Assembly (NCBI GenBank): GCA_019636495.1
Contig: JAHBXL010000005.1
Span: forward strand, 1 to 64,000
DNA from: Phycisphaeraceae bacterium
Lineage (GTDB): Bacteria; Planctomycetota; Phycisphaerae; Phycisphaerales; UBA1924
Direction of reading: 5' to 3'
Length of the DNA stretch: 64,000 nucleotides
Positions 27,217 to 35,287 of this stretch are shown piece by piece (the first letter of the stretch is position 1; each line of letters starts with the position of its first letter). The position numbers and the translations under genes were made by a program. The notes beneath the pieces were generated by a model. It was not told the DNA's origin, made no database searches, and saw only the letters and a program-made list of their open reading frames with translations.

Positions 27217-29637
27217 TCACTCAGAGCGGATCAGGCGGGCGTAGCGGCCGTTCTCGTCCATCATCAGTTCGTCGTGCGTGCCGCGCTGCACCACGACGCC
27301 GCGGTCCAGCACAATGATCTCGTTCGCATCGCGGATGGTGCTCAGCCGGTGCGCGACGATCACGCACGTGCATCCGCGGCGGCGGATGTGGTCGTCGACC
27401 AGTTTCTCGGTCGCGGCGTCCAGCGCGCTGGTGGCCTCGTCCAGCACGAGGATCGTCGGGTCGTTCACCAGTGCGCGGGCGATCTCCATGCGCTGCCGCT
27501 GCCCGCCCGAGAAGTTCCGCCCGTCCTCCTCGACCTCGCTGGCATAGCCGCCGCGGCGGGACGCGATGTCGTCGTGGATACACGCGTCCTTGCACGCCCT
27601 CTGGATGGCCTCGTCGGGGAGCGTCGAATCCCACAGCGCAATGTTCTCGCGGATCGAGCCCTCGAAGAAGAAGATGTCCTGGTCCACCATCGCGAACGAG
27701 TTGGCCAGTTGCGCCCGGGGAACCGAGTCTCGCGGGCGGTTGTCGAACAGGATGTCGCCCGACCACGGGCGATAGACGCCGGCCAGGAGTTTGGCGATCG
27801 TGCTCTTGCCCGAGCCCGACCCGCCGACGATGGCGACACGGTCCCCGGGGCTGAGCGAGAGCGAGAAATCCTTGATGAGCGGCTCGTCGAGACGGCTGTA
27901 GCCGAAGCACACGTTCCGCAGTTCCACGAACCCGGTGAGACGCTTGACCGGCCCCACCGCCTTCTCGTCCTCCTCGTCGCGCGCAAAGACGTGGTCGATG
28001 TGGTAGTTGGTCACATCGTCCAGACGCTTCATGTCGCCGCCCAGCCGTTGCACGACATCGCCCAGACGCACGAAGTCCTCAATGGGGTGCGAGAAACTGT
28101 TCAGCAGCGACTGGAACGCCACCAGCATGCCGATCGACATCGTGCCGTCCATCACGCGCCAACCGCCAAGGCCCAGCACCAGAGCCGACGACAACGCGGC
28201 CAGCGTCGGCGGGACCACGTTGAGCACTGTCGAACTCACCGCCAGCCGCTGCTCGGCCATCGCGCTCTTGGCTTGGTACCCGGCCCACCGCGCGAAGAAG
28301 TCCGACTCCCGCGCCGTCGCCTTGATGGTCTCGATGCCCTGCACGCCCGTCATGGCGGTGGACATGAGTTTGCCGTTCTCCTGCAGCATCTTCTGGCTCT
28401 CGTCGGCGCGTGTCCGCGCGATGAACCGCAGCAGCAGGAGGTTCACGACCGCCAGCGACACCCCGATCATCGTCAGCGTCGGGTCGTAGCGCCACATCAG
28501 GAACACGAAGAACGCCGCCGTCACCACGCCGATGACATTCGTCGCCAGATCGCCCGTCAGCACCTGCGCCACGCGGTCGTTGCTGCTGATGCGCGCCGAG
28601 ATGTCCGCCGCGTAGCGGTGCATGAAGAACTCGATCGGCAGCCGGAGCACGTGCCACAGGAACCGGCCCGTCGTCGCGATCGCCATCTTCATCTGCGCAC
28701 GCATCAGGTAGTGCGCCTGCAGAGCCGTCAGGCCGGCGCGCAGCATCGCGGCGACCGCCATCCCCACAAGCAACGGCCCGAGCCAGTTCTTCGACCCGCC
28801 GATCAGGATGTCGTCCACGAACACCTTGGTGAACGTCGGAATCGCCAGGCCGGGGATGACCAGGCCCAGCCCCGCGAGAATCACGTACGAAACGGCGATC
28901 CGCATGCCGCGGACGCGCTGCGCAAGGCCCGCGATGATGCTCGGCTTGCGACCGCCCTTCTCGAACGTCGGCCCCGGCGTGAAGGTGATGACCACGCCCG
29001 AGAAGCCCTTGTCGAACTCCTCCATGCTCAGCACGCGACGGCCCGATGCCGGGTCGTTGAGGTACACCTTCTTGCGGTTGCGGCTGAAGCCCTCCAGCAC
29101 CAGAAAGTGGTTGAAGTTCCAGAACAGGATGCACGGGAACTTCGTGCCCGCGAACCCCTCGATCTCCATCCGGTACCCGGTCCCCTCCAGCCCGTGCCCC
29201 TCGCCCGCGGCGAGCACGTTCGCGGCATTGGAACCGTCTCTCGAAACGCCGCAATCGGCCCGCAACTGCTCCAACGGAACCCAGCGGCCGAAGTGCGCCA
29301 GGACCATTGCCAGCGAGGCCGCGCCGCACTCCACCGCTTCCATCTGCAGCACCGTCGGCACGCGAACGCGCCGATGCCACTTGCCCGAGCCGGGCTCCTC
29401 CTCTCCCCCCTCCTCGCCATCGTCCTCTTCGGTCTCTTCGTCCGCGTCGCCGTCTGCTTCCTCGCCGTCTTCCTCCGCGGCGGATTCCTCGGTCTCGTCG
29501 GTCGGTGCCTCGGATTCGGCGTCCTGCTCGAGTTCGCTGTTGTTGGCGGTTTCGTCGGCGCGCGCGGCGTCTTCACCCGTTTCCTCGGCGGGGTTCACGC
29601 CCGTGGGTCCGTCGTGCTCGTTACTGCTCCGCGCCAC
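27217..29637 (-). CDS. NHLP-type bacteriocin export ABC transporter with C39 peptidase domain
   Basis: The 806-residue protein has a C39 peptidase domain (about residues 90-215) with catalytic Cys104 in MEAVECGAAS, His177 in FNHFLVLEG and Asp195 in LNDPASG. Next come a six-helix exporter domain (AVSYVILAGLGLVIPGLAIP onward) and an ATPase with Walker A GGSGSGKST, signature FSGGQRQRMEIARAL and Walker B ILVLDEATSALD. This is the NHLM_micro_ABC1 (TIGR03796) architecture. It should cut precursor leaders after GG/GA and export the cores. Oddly, residues 18-82 are an almost purely acidic, disordered extension ahead of the peptidase. The start overlaps the adaptor gene by 17 bases. Confidence 0.93.
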   Translation of the reverse strand: MARSSNEHDGPTGVNPAEETGEDAARADETANNSELEQDAESEAPTDETEESAAEEDGEEADGDADEETEEDDGEEGGEEEPGSGKWHRRVRVPTVLQMEAVECGAASLAMVLAHFGRWVPLEQLRADCGVSRDGSNAANVLAAGEGHGLEGTGYRMEIEGFAGTKFPCILFWNFNHFLVLEGFSRNRKKVYLNDPASGRRVLSMEEFDKGFSGVVITFTPGPTFEKGGRKPSIIAGLAQRVRGMRIAVSYVILAGLGLVIPGLAIPTFTKVFVDDILIGGSKNWLGPLLVGMAVAAMLRAGLTALQAHYLMRAQMKMAIATTGRFLWHVLRLPIEFFMHRYAADISARISSNDRVAQVLTGDLATNVIGVVTAAFFVFLMWRYDPTLTMIGVSLAVVNLLLLRFIARTRADESQKMLQENGKLMSTAMTGVQGIETIKATARESDFFARWAGYQAKSAMAEQRLAVSSTVLNVVPPTLAALSSALVLGLGGWRVMDGTMSIGMLVAFQSLLNSFSHPIEDFVRLGDVVQRLGGDMKRLDDVTNYHIDHVFARDEEDEKAVGPVKRLTGFVELRNVCFGYSRLDEPLIKDFSLSLSPGDRVAIVGGSGSGKSTIAKLLAGVYRPWSGDILFDNRPRDSVPRAQLANSFAMVDQDIFFFEGSIRENIALWDSTLPDEAIQRACKDACIHDDIASRRGGYASEVEEDGRNFSGGQRQRMEIARALVNDPTILVLDEATSALDAATEKLVDDHIRRRGCTCVIVAHRLSTIRDANEIIVLDRGVVVQRGTHDELMMDENGRYARLIRSE

Positions 29638-30898
29638 CCATCGTCCTCTTCATCATCGGGATGACCATCCAGATCGGCGCCTGCTCCTTGACGTTGACCG
29701 AGGCGTGGCACAGCGTGCCCGGCGAGATGCGCAGCGGCGGTCCCTGTGACGACGTCCATCGGTAACCCGAGAGCGTCGCCGGGTCGCGCTCCAGTTCGAC
29801 AATCACCTGCAGCGGCAGCCCGATCTCCCGCGTGAACCGCTCCACCAGGTCGCTGTCGGCCAGCACGGCCATCATCGCCTGCCGGCTTGTCGGCACGTCC
29901 GCCACCGACTTCACCCTTCCCACCAGCGACCCATACTCCTCCTGCTTCACCGTCGATGGCGAAAGATCGACCGACATCCCGCGTTCCAGACGCTTGCCCG
30001 TCGCGGCGGAAACAAACACCACCGCCTCCAGTTCCGCCTGCTGGGCGTTGGCCGGCTCGAGCAAAAGAATGGGGTCGCCGGTGCCGACGGTGGTCTGCTC
30101 GGCCGCCCGCACCTCGACCACCCGGCCCGCGAACGGAGCCCGCACCCGCGACTCGCGCTCGTGCCGCGCTTCGAGCATGCCGATCGTCGATTCCAGGCCG
30201 GAGATCTTCATCCGCCGCTCGGTGCGCCGGCGCTCGCGCTCGAACCGGGCCACATCGCGCCGGGCCGCGATCTGGTCCTTCTGCAGCGAGGCCTGACGGA
30301 TCTCGGCCTGCGCCTGCTCGATCTCCTCCTCGATTTTCTCGCGGTCGATCGGGGTCATGTTCCCCTCGCTCACCAGCCGCGCTACGACCTCGCGCCGTGC
30401 CCGCAGGCGCTCGATCTTCTCGGTGCAGAACTGGATCTGCCGGTCGAGCCGCTCGTTCTCGACGCGCGCCAGGTTCGCCTGCAGTTCTTCGTCGCGGCGG
30501 TCCAGTTCCGCTTCCTGGACATCCTGCTCGAACAGTTTCTCCAGTTCACGCTTCGCGTTCTCGATCTGGTCCAGCAGGTCCTGCCGGTCGATCACCGCCA
30601 CCACCTGGTCCGCGGCAACGCTCTGACCGATCTCGACCTGCACCTCGCGAAGACGCCCCGCGGCGGGCGCCTGCACCTGTCGCATCCCGCCGCCGACGAC
30701 CAGAATCCCGCGCCCCTGCTCCGTCGTCGGAACCCGCCCGACCACCGCCCACACCACGATCGCGGCCAGCAACGACCACAGCGCAATCAACGCGATCCAA
30801 CCCTTCGGGCTGGTCACCGTCAGCAACTGGTCGAGTTGCTCGGGCGAACTCAGCCGCTCAAGTGCGGATTCGCGGAACAGTTGTTTCGAGAGCGACAT
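29621..30898 (-). CDS. HlyD-like adaptor of the NHLP-type export system
   Basis: The 425-residue protein has a single N-terminal membrane helix (GWIALIALWSLLAAIVVWAV), a first lipoyl half (VQAPAAGRLREVQVEIGQSV), a long coiled coil (about residues 110-250, rich in Glu/Arg/Gln), a second lipoyl half (ESRVRAPFAGRVVEVRAAEQ) and a C-terminal barrel ending PGTLCHASVNVKEQAPIWMV. This is the NHLM_micro_HlyD (TIGR03794) layout. It is the first gene of the three-gene export operon. ATG 30898 has GGAGG eight bases upstream. Confidence 0.92.
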   Translation of the reverse strand: MSLSKQLFRESALERLSSPEQLDQLLTVTSPKGWIALIALWSLLAAIVVWAVVGRVPTTEQGRGILVVGGGMRQVQAPAAGRLREVQVEIGQSVAADQVVAVIDRQDLLDQIENAKRELEKLFEQDVQEAELDRRDEELQANLARVENERLDRQIQFCTEKIERLRARREVVARLVSEGNMTPIDREKIEEEIEQAQAEIRQASLQKDQIAARRDVARFERERRRTERRMKISGLESTIGMLEARHERESRVRAPFAGRVVEVRAAEQTTVGTGDPILLLEPANAQQAELEAVVFVSAATGKRLERGMSVDLSPSTVKQEEYGSLVGRVKSVADVPTSRQAMMAVLADSDLVERFTREIGLPLQVIVELERDPATLSGYRWTSSQGPPLRISPGTLCHASVNVKEQAPIWMVIPMMKRTMGGAEQ

Positions 30899-31330
30899 GC
30901 CGGTCCCTCCACGATGCGAGAGCCCATGGTGTACCAGATTTCCCCTGACTTTGCCACCCCCCTCCCCCTCAACTCGCGTGCTCGCCGTCCTGTCCGGGAC
31001 GCCCAACAGACTACCCGATGCAGGCAGCCGCATTGGACACCCGGACCGAATCTCCTTGAAATTCTCGCCTCCCGCGGCCGCGGCACAGCGCAGACCCTGC
31101 GCCCCTCGCGCGAGCCCCGGTCCGATGGCTGCCGTGCCCGCATCGAGGAACTCGCCCGCACCCGCACGCCGGCTGAGGCATCTGCGCGGACAACCCGACC
31201 CGGCGATCGACCTGTTGGCCATGCGCCGGGCCGAAATCAGGACCAACTTCTGCGCGACCGTCAGGGTCTGGCGCGCCGACTCGCTCGCGTGAACCGCGCC
31301 ATGGACAGGCCGATGCCGGACTCGACCCCC
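30899..31330. other. Intergenic region upstream of the NHLP-type operon
   Basis: This 432-base stretch separates the export operon from the cyanophycinase-like gene, both on the minus strand. It should hold the operon promoter. I saw no convincing coding frame, RNA gene or clear promoter consensus in it. Confidence 0.4.
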
Positions 31331-32491
31331 TTACTCCCGCGGCGACACTTCCACCACCGACCAGCCGTGCCCGTCGGGCCACGCAGTCTGCGCGTACCCA
31401 TCGAGTTTCAGCACCACCGCCGCGGTCGCGTTCTCTTCGGCGCGCCGGAAGAACCGCCACGAGGCCAACTGCCGGTTCTGCCCCGGCTCGACGACCGGCA
31501 CTTCCTCCACCGCGCTCGGGCGGGGCGGCAGCCGCGTCTCTGCCGGCAGATCCCGCAGCGGCAGCAAACTGAACACCATGCCCTGCCGGATGACCTTCGC
31601 CCGGATTCCCCCGCGCTTCAACCCTTCTCGCTTCAACGCGCCCACATCCACGAGCAGCGATTCCGCGACACTCGCGCCGACAAGAATGCCTGTCGAAAGA
31701 TCAATCTCGACCGCCGCATCCTCGCCCACGCCGATCCCCAGCCGCGTCCCGCTCTGCTCCAGCGCGGCCACCAGCCTTCCAAACCGGTCGCGCTCGAAGA
31801 AGTGCGAATCCGTCATCGCCCACGGCAGCAGGCCCATGCCCGGCCCGATCTGCGGGCCCAGCGGCAGTTCCCGCCGCTGCTCATCGGGGTCATCATCCTC
31901 GGCGCGCTGCGTGCGCGTCGAGCGAATGCCGAGCGCCTCGGCGCTGCGGCCGGTCAAGAACATCACCTCGCCCATCATCGCATCGCCCGCGCTGGTGCCC
32001 GCGATCACGCCGCGGCGGGAAAGCAGCCGCCGCAGCGCCGCCATCTCGGGCCCATCGACATCCCCCGGCCGATACTTCGCCGTGATCCGCTTCTGGTCGC
32101 CCCCGGTGAAGAACATCGCGCTCGCCCCATCGATCAGCGCGATCGCCTCATCGGCCGGAGTCTCGCGCCGGATCGCGCCAATCTCCGCCTCCGGCGCATA
32201 CGCCCCGATCGCCTGCGTCTTGCCGATGACATTGGCCTCCTGGTCACCGCTCGCCGCGGTGGCGATCACGATCCGCAGTGGCATTCCGTTCGCCTGCGCC
32301 GCATCGCGGGCCCGCTTCACGAACAACTCGTACACCGGCTTGTTGTCGTCATCCAGACCGCCGCCGATCGCCAGCAGATACCCGTCGAGCCCGGTCAATG
32401 TGGCGCGGTCAGTTGCGGCCGCGCAGCCACCGATCAACGCCGCGACACTTGCAAAAAACGCCGGCACCAGCACTCGCAGAGGAACGTTCAT
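31331..32491 (-). CDS. Cyanophycinase-like (peptidase S51) lipoprotein
   Basis: The 386-residue protein begins with a lipoprotein signal (FFASVAALIGGC). It then has the S51 fold: GYLLAIGGGLDDDNKPVYEL, RIVIATAASGD, AMFFTGGDQKRI and the nucleophile-elbow GVIAGTSAGDAMMGEVMFLT, with Ser in GTSAG as the catalytic residue. Family members cleave cyanophycin (poly-Asp-Arg) or Asp dipeptides. The extra C-terminal 100 residues (Pro/Glu-rich, then VVLKLDGYAQTAWPDGHGWS) are not part of the usual enzyme. Extracytoplasmic location suggests use of external substrate. It is on the same strand as the export operon but 432 bases upstream, so a shared role is not implied. Confidence 0.9.
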   Translation of the reverse strand: MNVPLRVLVPAFFASVAALIGGCAAATDRATLTGLDGYLLAIGGGLDDDNKPVYELFVKRARDAAQANGMPLRIVIATAASGDQEANVIGKTQAIGAYAPEAEIGAIRRETPADEAIALIDGASAMFFTGGDQKRITAKYRPGDVDGPEMAALRRLLSRRGVIAGTSAGDAMMGEVMFLTGRSAEALGIRSTRTQRAEDDDPDEQRRELPLGPQIGPGMGLLPWAMTDSHFFERDRFGRLVAALEQSGTRLGIGVGEDAAVEIDLSTGILVGASVAESLLVDVGALKREGLKRGGIRAKVIRQGMVFSLLPLRDLPAETRLPPRPSAVEEVPVVEPGQNRQLASWRFFRRAEENATAAVVLKLDGYAQTAWPDGHGWSVVEVSPRE

Positions 32492-32626
32492 GACCGAGAG
32501 TCTACCGCGCTGCGACGGCGAGGCCGGAGCCGCCGCGGCTTGCGCGCAAGGCGACCGCGGTAGACTGCTCCAGCCCCCTGCCCTTCTTCTGCCTCCCCAT
32601 CACGCCGCGCACGCGCCGTGCCCACC

Positions 32627-33181
32627 ATGGACATCCCCACGCTCACCACCCCCCGCCTGCGCCTGCGCGAGCCCGATGAGGGCGACGTAGTCGCCATTCA
32701 TGATGTGCACCGGCACAAGGCTGTCGCCGACGGCGTGTTGACTATCCCGCACCCGCACACGATCGACGATGCCCGTGCGTGGCTGACGCGCTTCCGCGCC
32801 ACCGCCGCCGAGGGCCGCCGCAACTTCATCTGGCTCATCTGCCTGGCCGACACCGGCGAGGTGATCGGCGACTGCGGCCTGCACATCGACCTCAATCACC
32901 GCCGCGGCGTGCTGGGGTACCTCGTTCGGCCCGACCACTGGGGCAAGGGCATCGCGACCGAGGCGATCGCGGCGGTGGTCGAGTTCGCCTTCTCGCGGCA
33001 CGATCCGCCGCTCATCCGCATCGAGGCGGACCACTATCCCGAGAACCCGGCGTCGGGGCGCGTGCTGGAGAAACTGGGGTTCGTGCGCGAGGGCGTGCTG
33101 CGGTCATACATCATCAAGAACGGCGTGCCGCGGGACGCGGTGCGGTGGGGGCTGGTCAGAGCAGACTGGCGAACCAATTGA
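32627..33181 (+). CDS. GNAT-family N-acetyltransferase
   Basis: The 184-residue protein is of the RimJ/RimL-like acetyltransferase type: LTTPRLRLREPDEGDVVAIH at the start, GEVIGDCGLHIDLNHRRGVL GYLV, and HWGKGIATEAIAAVVEFAFS as the acetyl-CoA pyrophosphate loop, then NPASGRVLEKLGFVREGVLR. It probably acetylates a small molecule or an N-terminal amine. ATG 32627 is preferred over an in-frame GTG at 32618. Confidence 0.9.
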   Translation: MDIPTLTTPRLRLREPDEGDVVAIHDVHRHKAVADGVLTIPHPHTIDDARAWLTRFRATAAEGRRNFIWLICLADTGEVIGDCGLHIDLNHRRGVLGYLVRPDHWGKGIATEAIAAVVEFAFSRHDPPLIRIEADHYPENPASGRVLEKLGFVREGVLRSYIIKNGVPRDAVRWGLVRADWRTN

Positions 33182-33215
33182 GGCCTCGCACTCGAACCCT
33201 CCACGCCAGTTCAGT

Positions 33216-33854
33216 ATGATGATCGAACCGGAGCCCCAACCCATGCAATCCAAGGCCAAGACCGTCGCCGAGTATCTCAAGGAACTGCCCGAAGACCGCC
33301 GCGAAGCGGTGCAGGCCGTGCGAAGGGTCATCCTCGCGAACCTCGACAAGGGGTTTGTCGAGCAGATGAGTTACGGCGGCATCTGCTACTGCGTGCCGCA
33401 CAGCCTCTATCCGGCGGGCTATCACTGCGACCCGAAGCAGGCGCTGCCGTATGCGGGCATCGGCTCGCAGAAGAACCACATCGGGATCTACCTGATGTGT
33501 CTGTACAACGACCCGGCCGACCTGGCCACCTTCCAGCGCGAGTGGCGGGCGACGGGCAAGAAACTCGACATGGGCAAGTCGTGCGTCCGCTTCCGCAAGA
33601 TTGAAGACATCCCGCTGGAGGTTGTCGGCCGCGCCGTCAAACGCGTCACGCTCAAGAAGTTCATCGAGCACTACGAGAAGAACATTCTCTCGATGAACAA
33701 AGCCGCGGCGGAGCGGGCGGAGGCGAGGAAGAAGGCGGCGGGGAAGGCGGGCGCGGGGACGAAGAAGGCGGGCGGAAAGGCTAAGGCGGGGACGAACACA
33801 AAGGCCGCGAAGAGCGCGAAGAAGAAGCCCGGAAAGAAGACGGCGAAGCGATAG
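33216..33854 (+). CDS. DUF1801-domain protein with Lys/Ala-rich tail
   Basis: The 212-residue protein contains a DUF1801 (YdhG-like) domain: TVAEYLKELPEDRREAVQAV, FVEQMSYGGICYCVP and GIGSQKNHIGIYLMCLYND, then KSCVRFRKIEDIPLEVVGRA. Function is unknown. The last 60 or so residues are a repeated Lys/Ala/Gly tail (KKAAGKAGAGTKK, KKPGKKTAKR) like those of nucleic-acid-binding histone-like proteins. Start choice is unsure: ATG 33216 or 33243. Confidence 0.82.
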   Translation: MMIEPEPQPMQSKAKTVAEYLKELPEDRREAVQAVRRVILANLDKGFVEQMSYGGICYCVPHSLYPAGYHCDPKQALPYAGIGSQKNHIGIYLMCLYNDPADLATFQREWRATGKKLDMGKSCVRFRKIEDIPLEVVGRAVKRVTLKKFIEHYEKNILSMNKAAAERAEARKKAAGKAGAGTKKAGGKAKAGTNTKAAKSAKKKPGKKTAKR

Positions 33855-33915
33855 ACTGGGCGCTGAAGTTCCGAGTGCACAACAAGTGAGCAAGCCGGCG
33901 GCAAAGCACGAAGTT

Positions 33916-34070
33916 GATCTTGATCCCTTGTGGCTCTGCAGCTTCCGCGCTGCCGCCCTCGCCATGTCCGGCGCGGTCGAGAAGCCGCATTGGTCGCGCC
34001 CGTCGTTTGCAGCGCCGGAAAGGCGAAAGGGGTATTGAGGCCGGATCCAAACTTCGCGGTGATTCCGTGG
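33916..34070 (+). pseudogene. Decayed partial copy of the YjbR/MmcQ gene
   Basis: The translation DLDPLWLCSFRAAALAMSGA then VEKPHWSRPSFAAPE matches DLDPAWLRRFREIALAMPGA then VEKPHWSRPSFAAPG of the intact gene at 34713. After that a TGA stop and a shift interrupt the frame, but the other frame still reads PDPNFAVIPW against GPIFAVLW. It is a truncated, frameshifted relic. The nucleotidyltransferase gene sits between relic and intact copy. Confidence 0.8.
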
Positions 34071-34104
34071 ATGCGCGGGAAGTGACGGCCGCGTACAGTT
34101 CAGC

Positions 34105-34716
34105 ATGGCTGCCCCGGTCCCGAAGACGGTTCCCCTCACCGATGGCGGGGCGATTCTGAAAAGGATGGTGGACGCCGTGGAAAAGGTCCGACAGCGGCTC
34201 CTGCGAGCGACCGCAGCGCTCAAGAGCGCCGGCATCGATTATGCCGTTGTCGGGGGCAATGCGGTCGCGGCGTGGGTGAAGACCGTCGATCCCGGCGGCA
34301 TTCGGACAACGCTGGACGTGGATGTGCTTGTCCGTCGGAGCGACTTTGAGGCGGCGCGGGCCGCATTGGAAGCGGCCGGTTTCGTGTATCGGCACGCCGC
34401 GAGCCTTGACATGTTCCTTGATGATCCGGCTGCGAGCCCGCGGGAGGCGGTCCACATCTTATTCGCAAGAGAGAAAGTTCGGGACGACCAGCCCGAGCCC
34501 AATCCGGATGTTTCGGAGTCGGTCGAGATGGACTCTGTTCGATTTGCAACGCTCGACGCGCTGGTTCGCAACAAGCTGTCCACTTACAGGCTCAAGGATC
34601 GGATGCACCTGATCGACCTCATCCAGATCGGGCTTGTCGACCAGTCGTGGACCCAGCGGTTCTCGCCGACAATGGGCGAGCGCCTGCAATCGCTGCTTGA
34701 TTCGCCAGACCAGTGA
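34105..34716 (+). CDS. Nucleotidyltransferase-fold protein
   Basis: The 203-residue protein has the minimal nucleotidyltransferase signature: SAGIDYAVVGGNAVAAWV (GG motif) followed by TTLDVDVLVRRSDFEAARAA (D-x-D metal ligands), then RFATLDALVRNKLSTYRLKD and the RMHLIDLIQIGLVDQSW helix. It is close to the AbiEii/MNT-like group, which includes antitoxin-toxin partners, but no HEPN or antitoxin partner is adjacent. The last four bases overlap the possible GTG start of the YjbR gene. It lies between two copies of YjbR sequence, which suggests insertion or duplication. Confidence 0.8.
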   Translation: MAAPVPKTVPLTDGGAILKRMVDAVEKVRQRLLRATAALKSAGIDYAVVGGNAVAAWVKTVDPGGIRTTLDVDVLVRRSDFEAARAALEAAGFVYRHAASLDMFLDDPAASPREAVHILFAREKVRDDQPEPNPDVSESVEMDSVRFATLDALVRNKLSTYRLKDRMHLIDLIQIGLVDQSWTQRFSPTMGERLQSLLDSPDQ

Positions 34717-35126
34717 AACTCTTCCCGATGAGACGCTTAGTCGACTCGCTGCACGACCTCGATCCTGCGTGGCTCCGCCGCTTCCGCGAGATTGCGCTCG
34801 CCATGCCCGGCGCGGTCGAGAAGCCGCACTGGTCGCGGCCTTCGTTCGCCGCGCCCGGCAAAGGGAAGAACCGCGGCAAGCCCGGCCCGATCTTCGCCGT
34901 GCTGTGGGAGGATGAGGGGAGAGCCGTGCTGAAGTTCACGCCCGAGCAGCAGGAGGAGATCATCGCCGCGAAGCCGGGGATGTACGAACCCGTACCCGGC
35001 GCGTGGGGCGAACGCGGGTACACGCTCATCCTCCTCCGCGGCAAGGGCGCGGCGGGCGCGGCGGACATCAAGCGGGCGGTGCAGACCGCGTGGGACAATG
35101 TCGCCAAGCGCGGCTCTCGCAGTTGA
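34713..35126 (+). CDS. MmcQ/YjbR-family protein
   Basis: The 137-residue protein has the YjbR DNA-binding-like fold: FREIALAMPGAVEKPHWSRP, PIFAVLWEDEGRAVLKFTPE and the closing VQTAWDNVAKR. Function is unknown. GTG 34713 gives a four-base overlap with the upstream stop (GTGA); ATG 34728 is the alternative. A decayed partial copy is at 33916. Confidence 0.85.
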   Translation: MKLFPMRRLVDSLHDLDPAWLRRFREIALAMPGAVEKPHWSRPSFAAPGKGKNRGKPGPIFAVLWEDEGRAVLKFTPEQQEEIIAAKPGMYEPVPGAWGERGYTLILLRGKGAAGAADIKRAVQTAWDNVAKRGSRS

Positions 35127-35287
35127 TGGCCGAGCCGCGCATCGCGCTCGTCCCCGCCCCTCCCCTTCTCACTCTCCCCTTCCTCCCTTCCGATTCCCGC
35201 CCTCCTTGCTGGGCCGCCGCGCCCGCCCGATGGCCCCATGGAACCTCGTACTCACTCCACGCGCATCGCCGCATACTCGGAGCCCTC

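Noticed and set aside
31331..32491. Cyanophycinase-like protein as a maturation protease of the NHLP peptide
   Set aside because: It is an exported lipoprotein of a family specific for Asp-containing peptides, and it is separated from the export operon by 432 bases. The C39 domain already provides leader cleavage.
34105..34716. AbiE-type toxin-antitoxin system
   Set aside because: The nucleotidyltransferase fold fits loosely, but no AbiEi-like antitoxin gene is adjacent. The neighbour is a YjbR-family gene.
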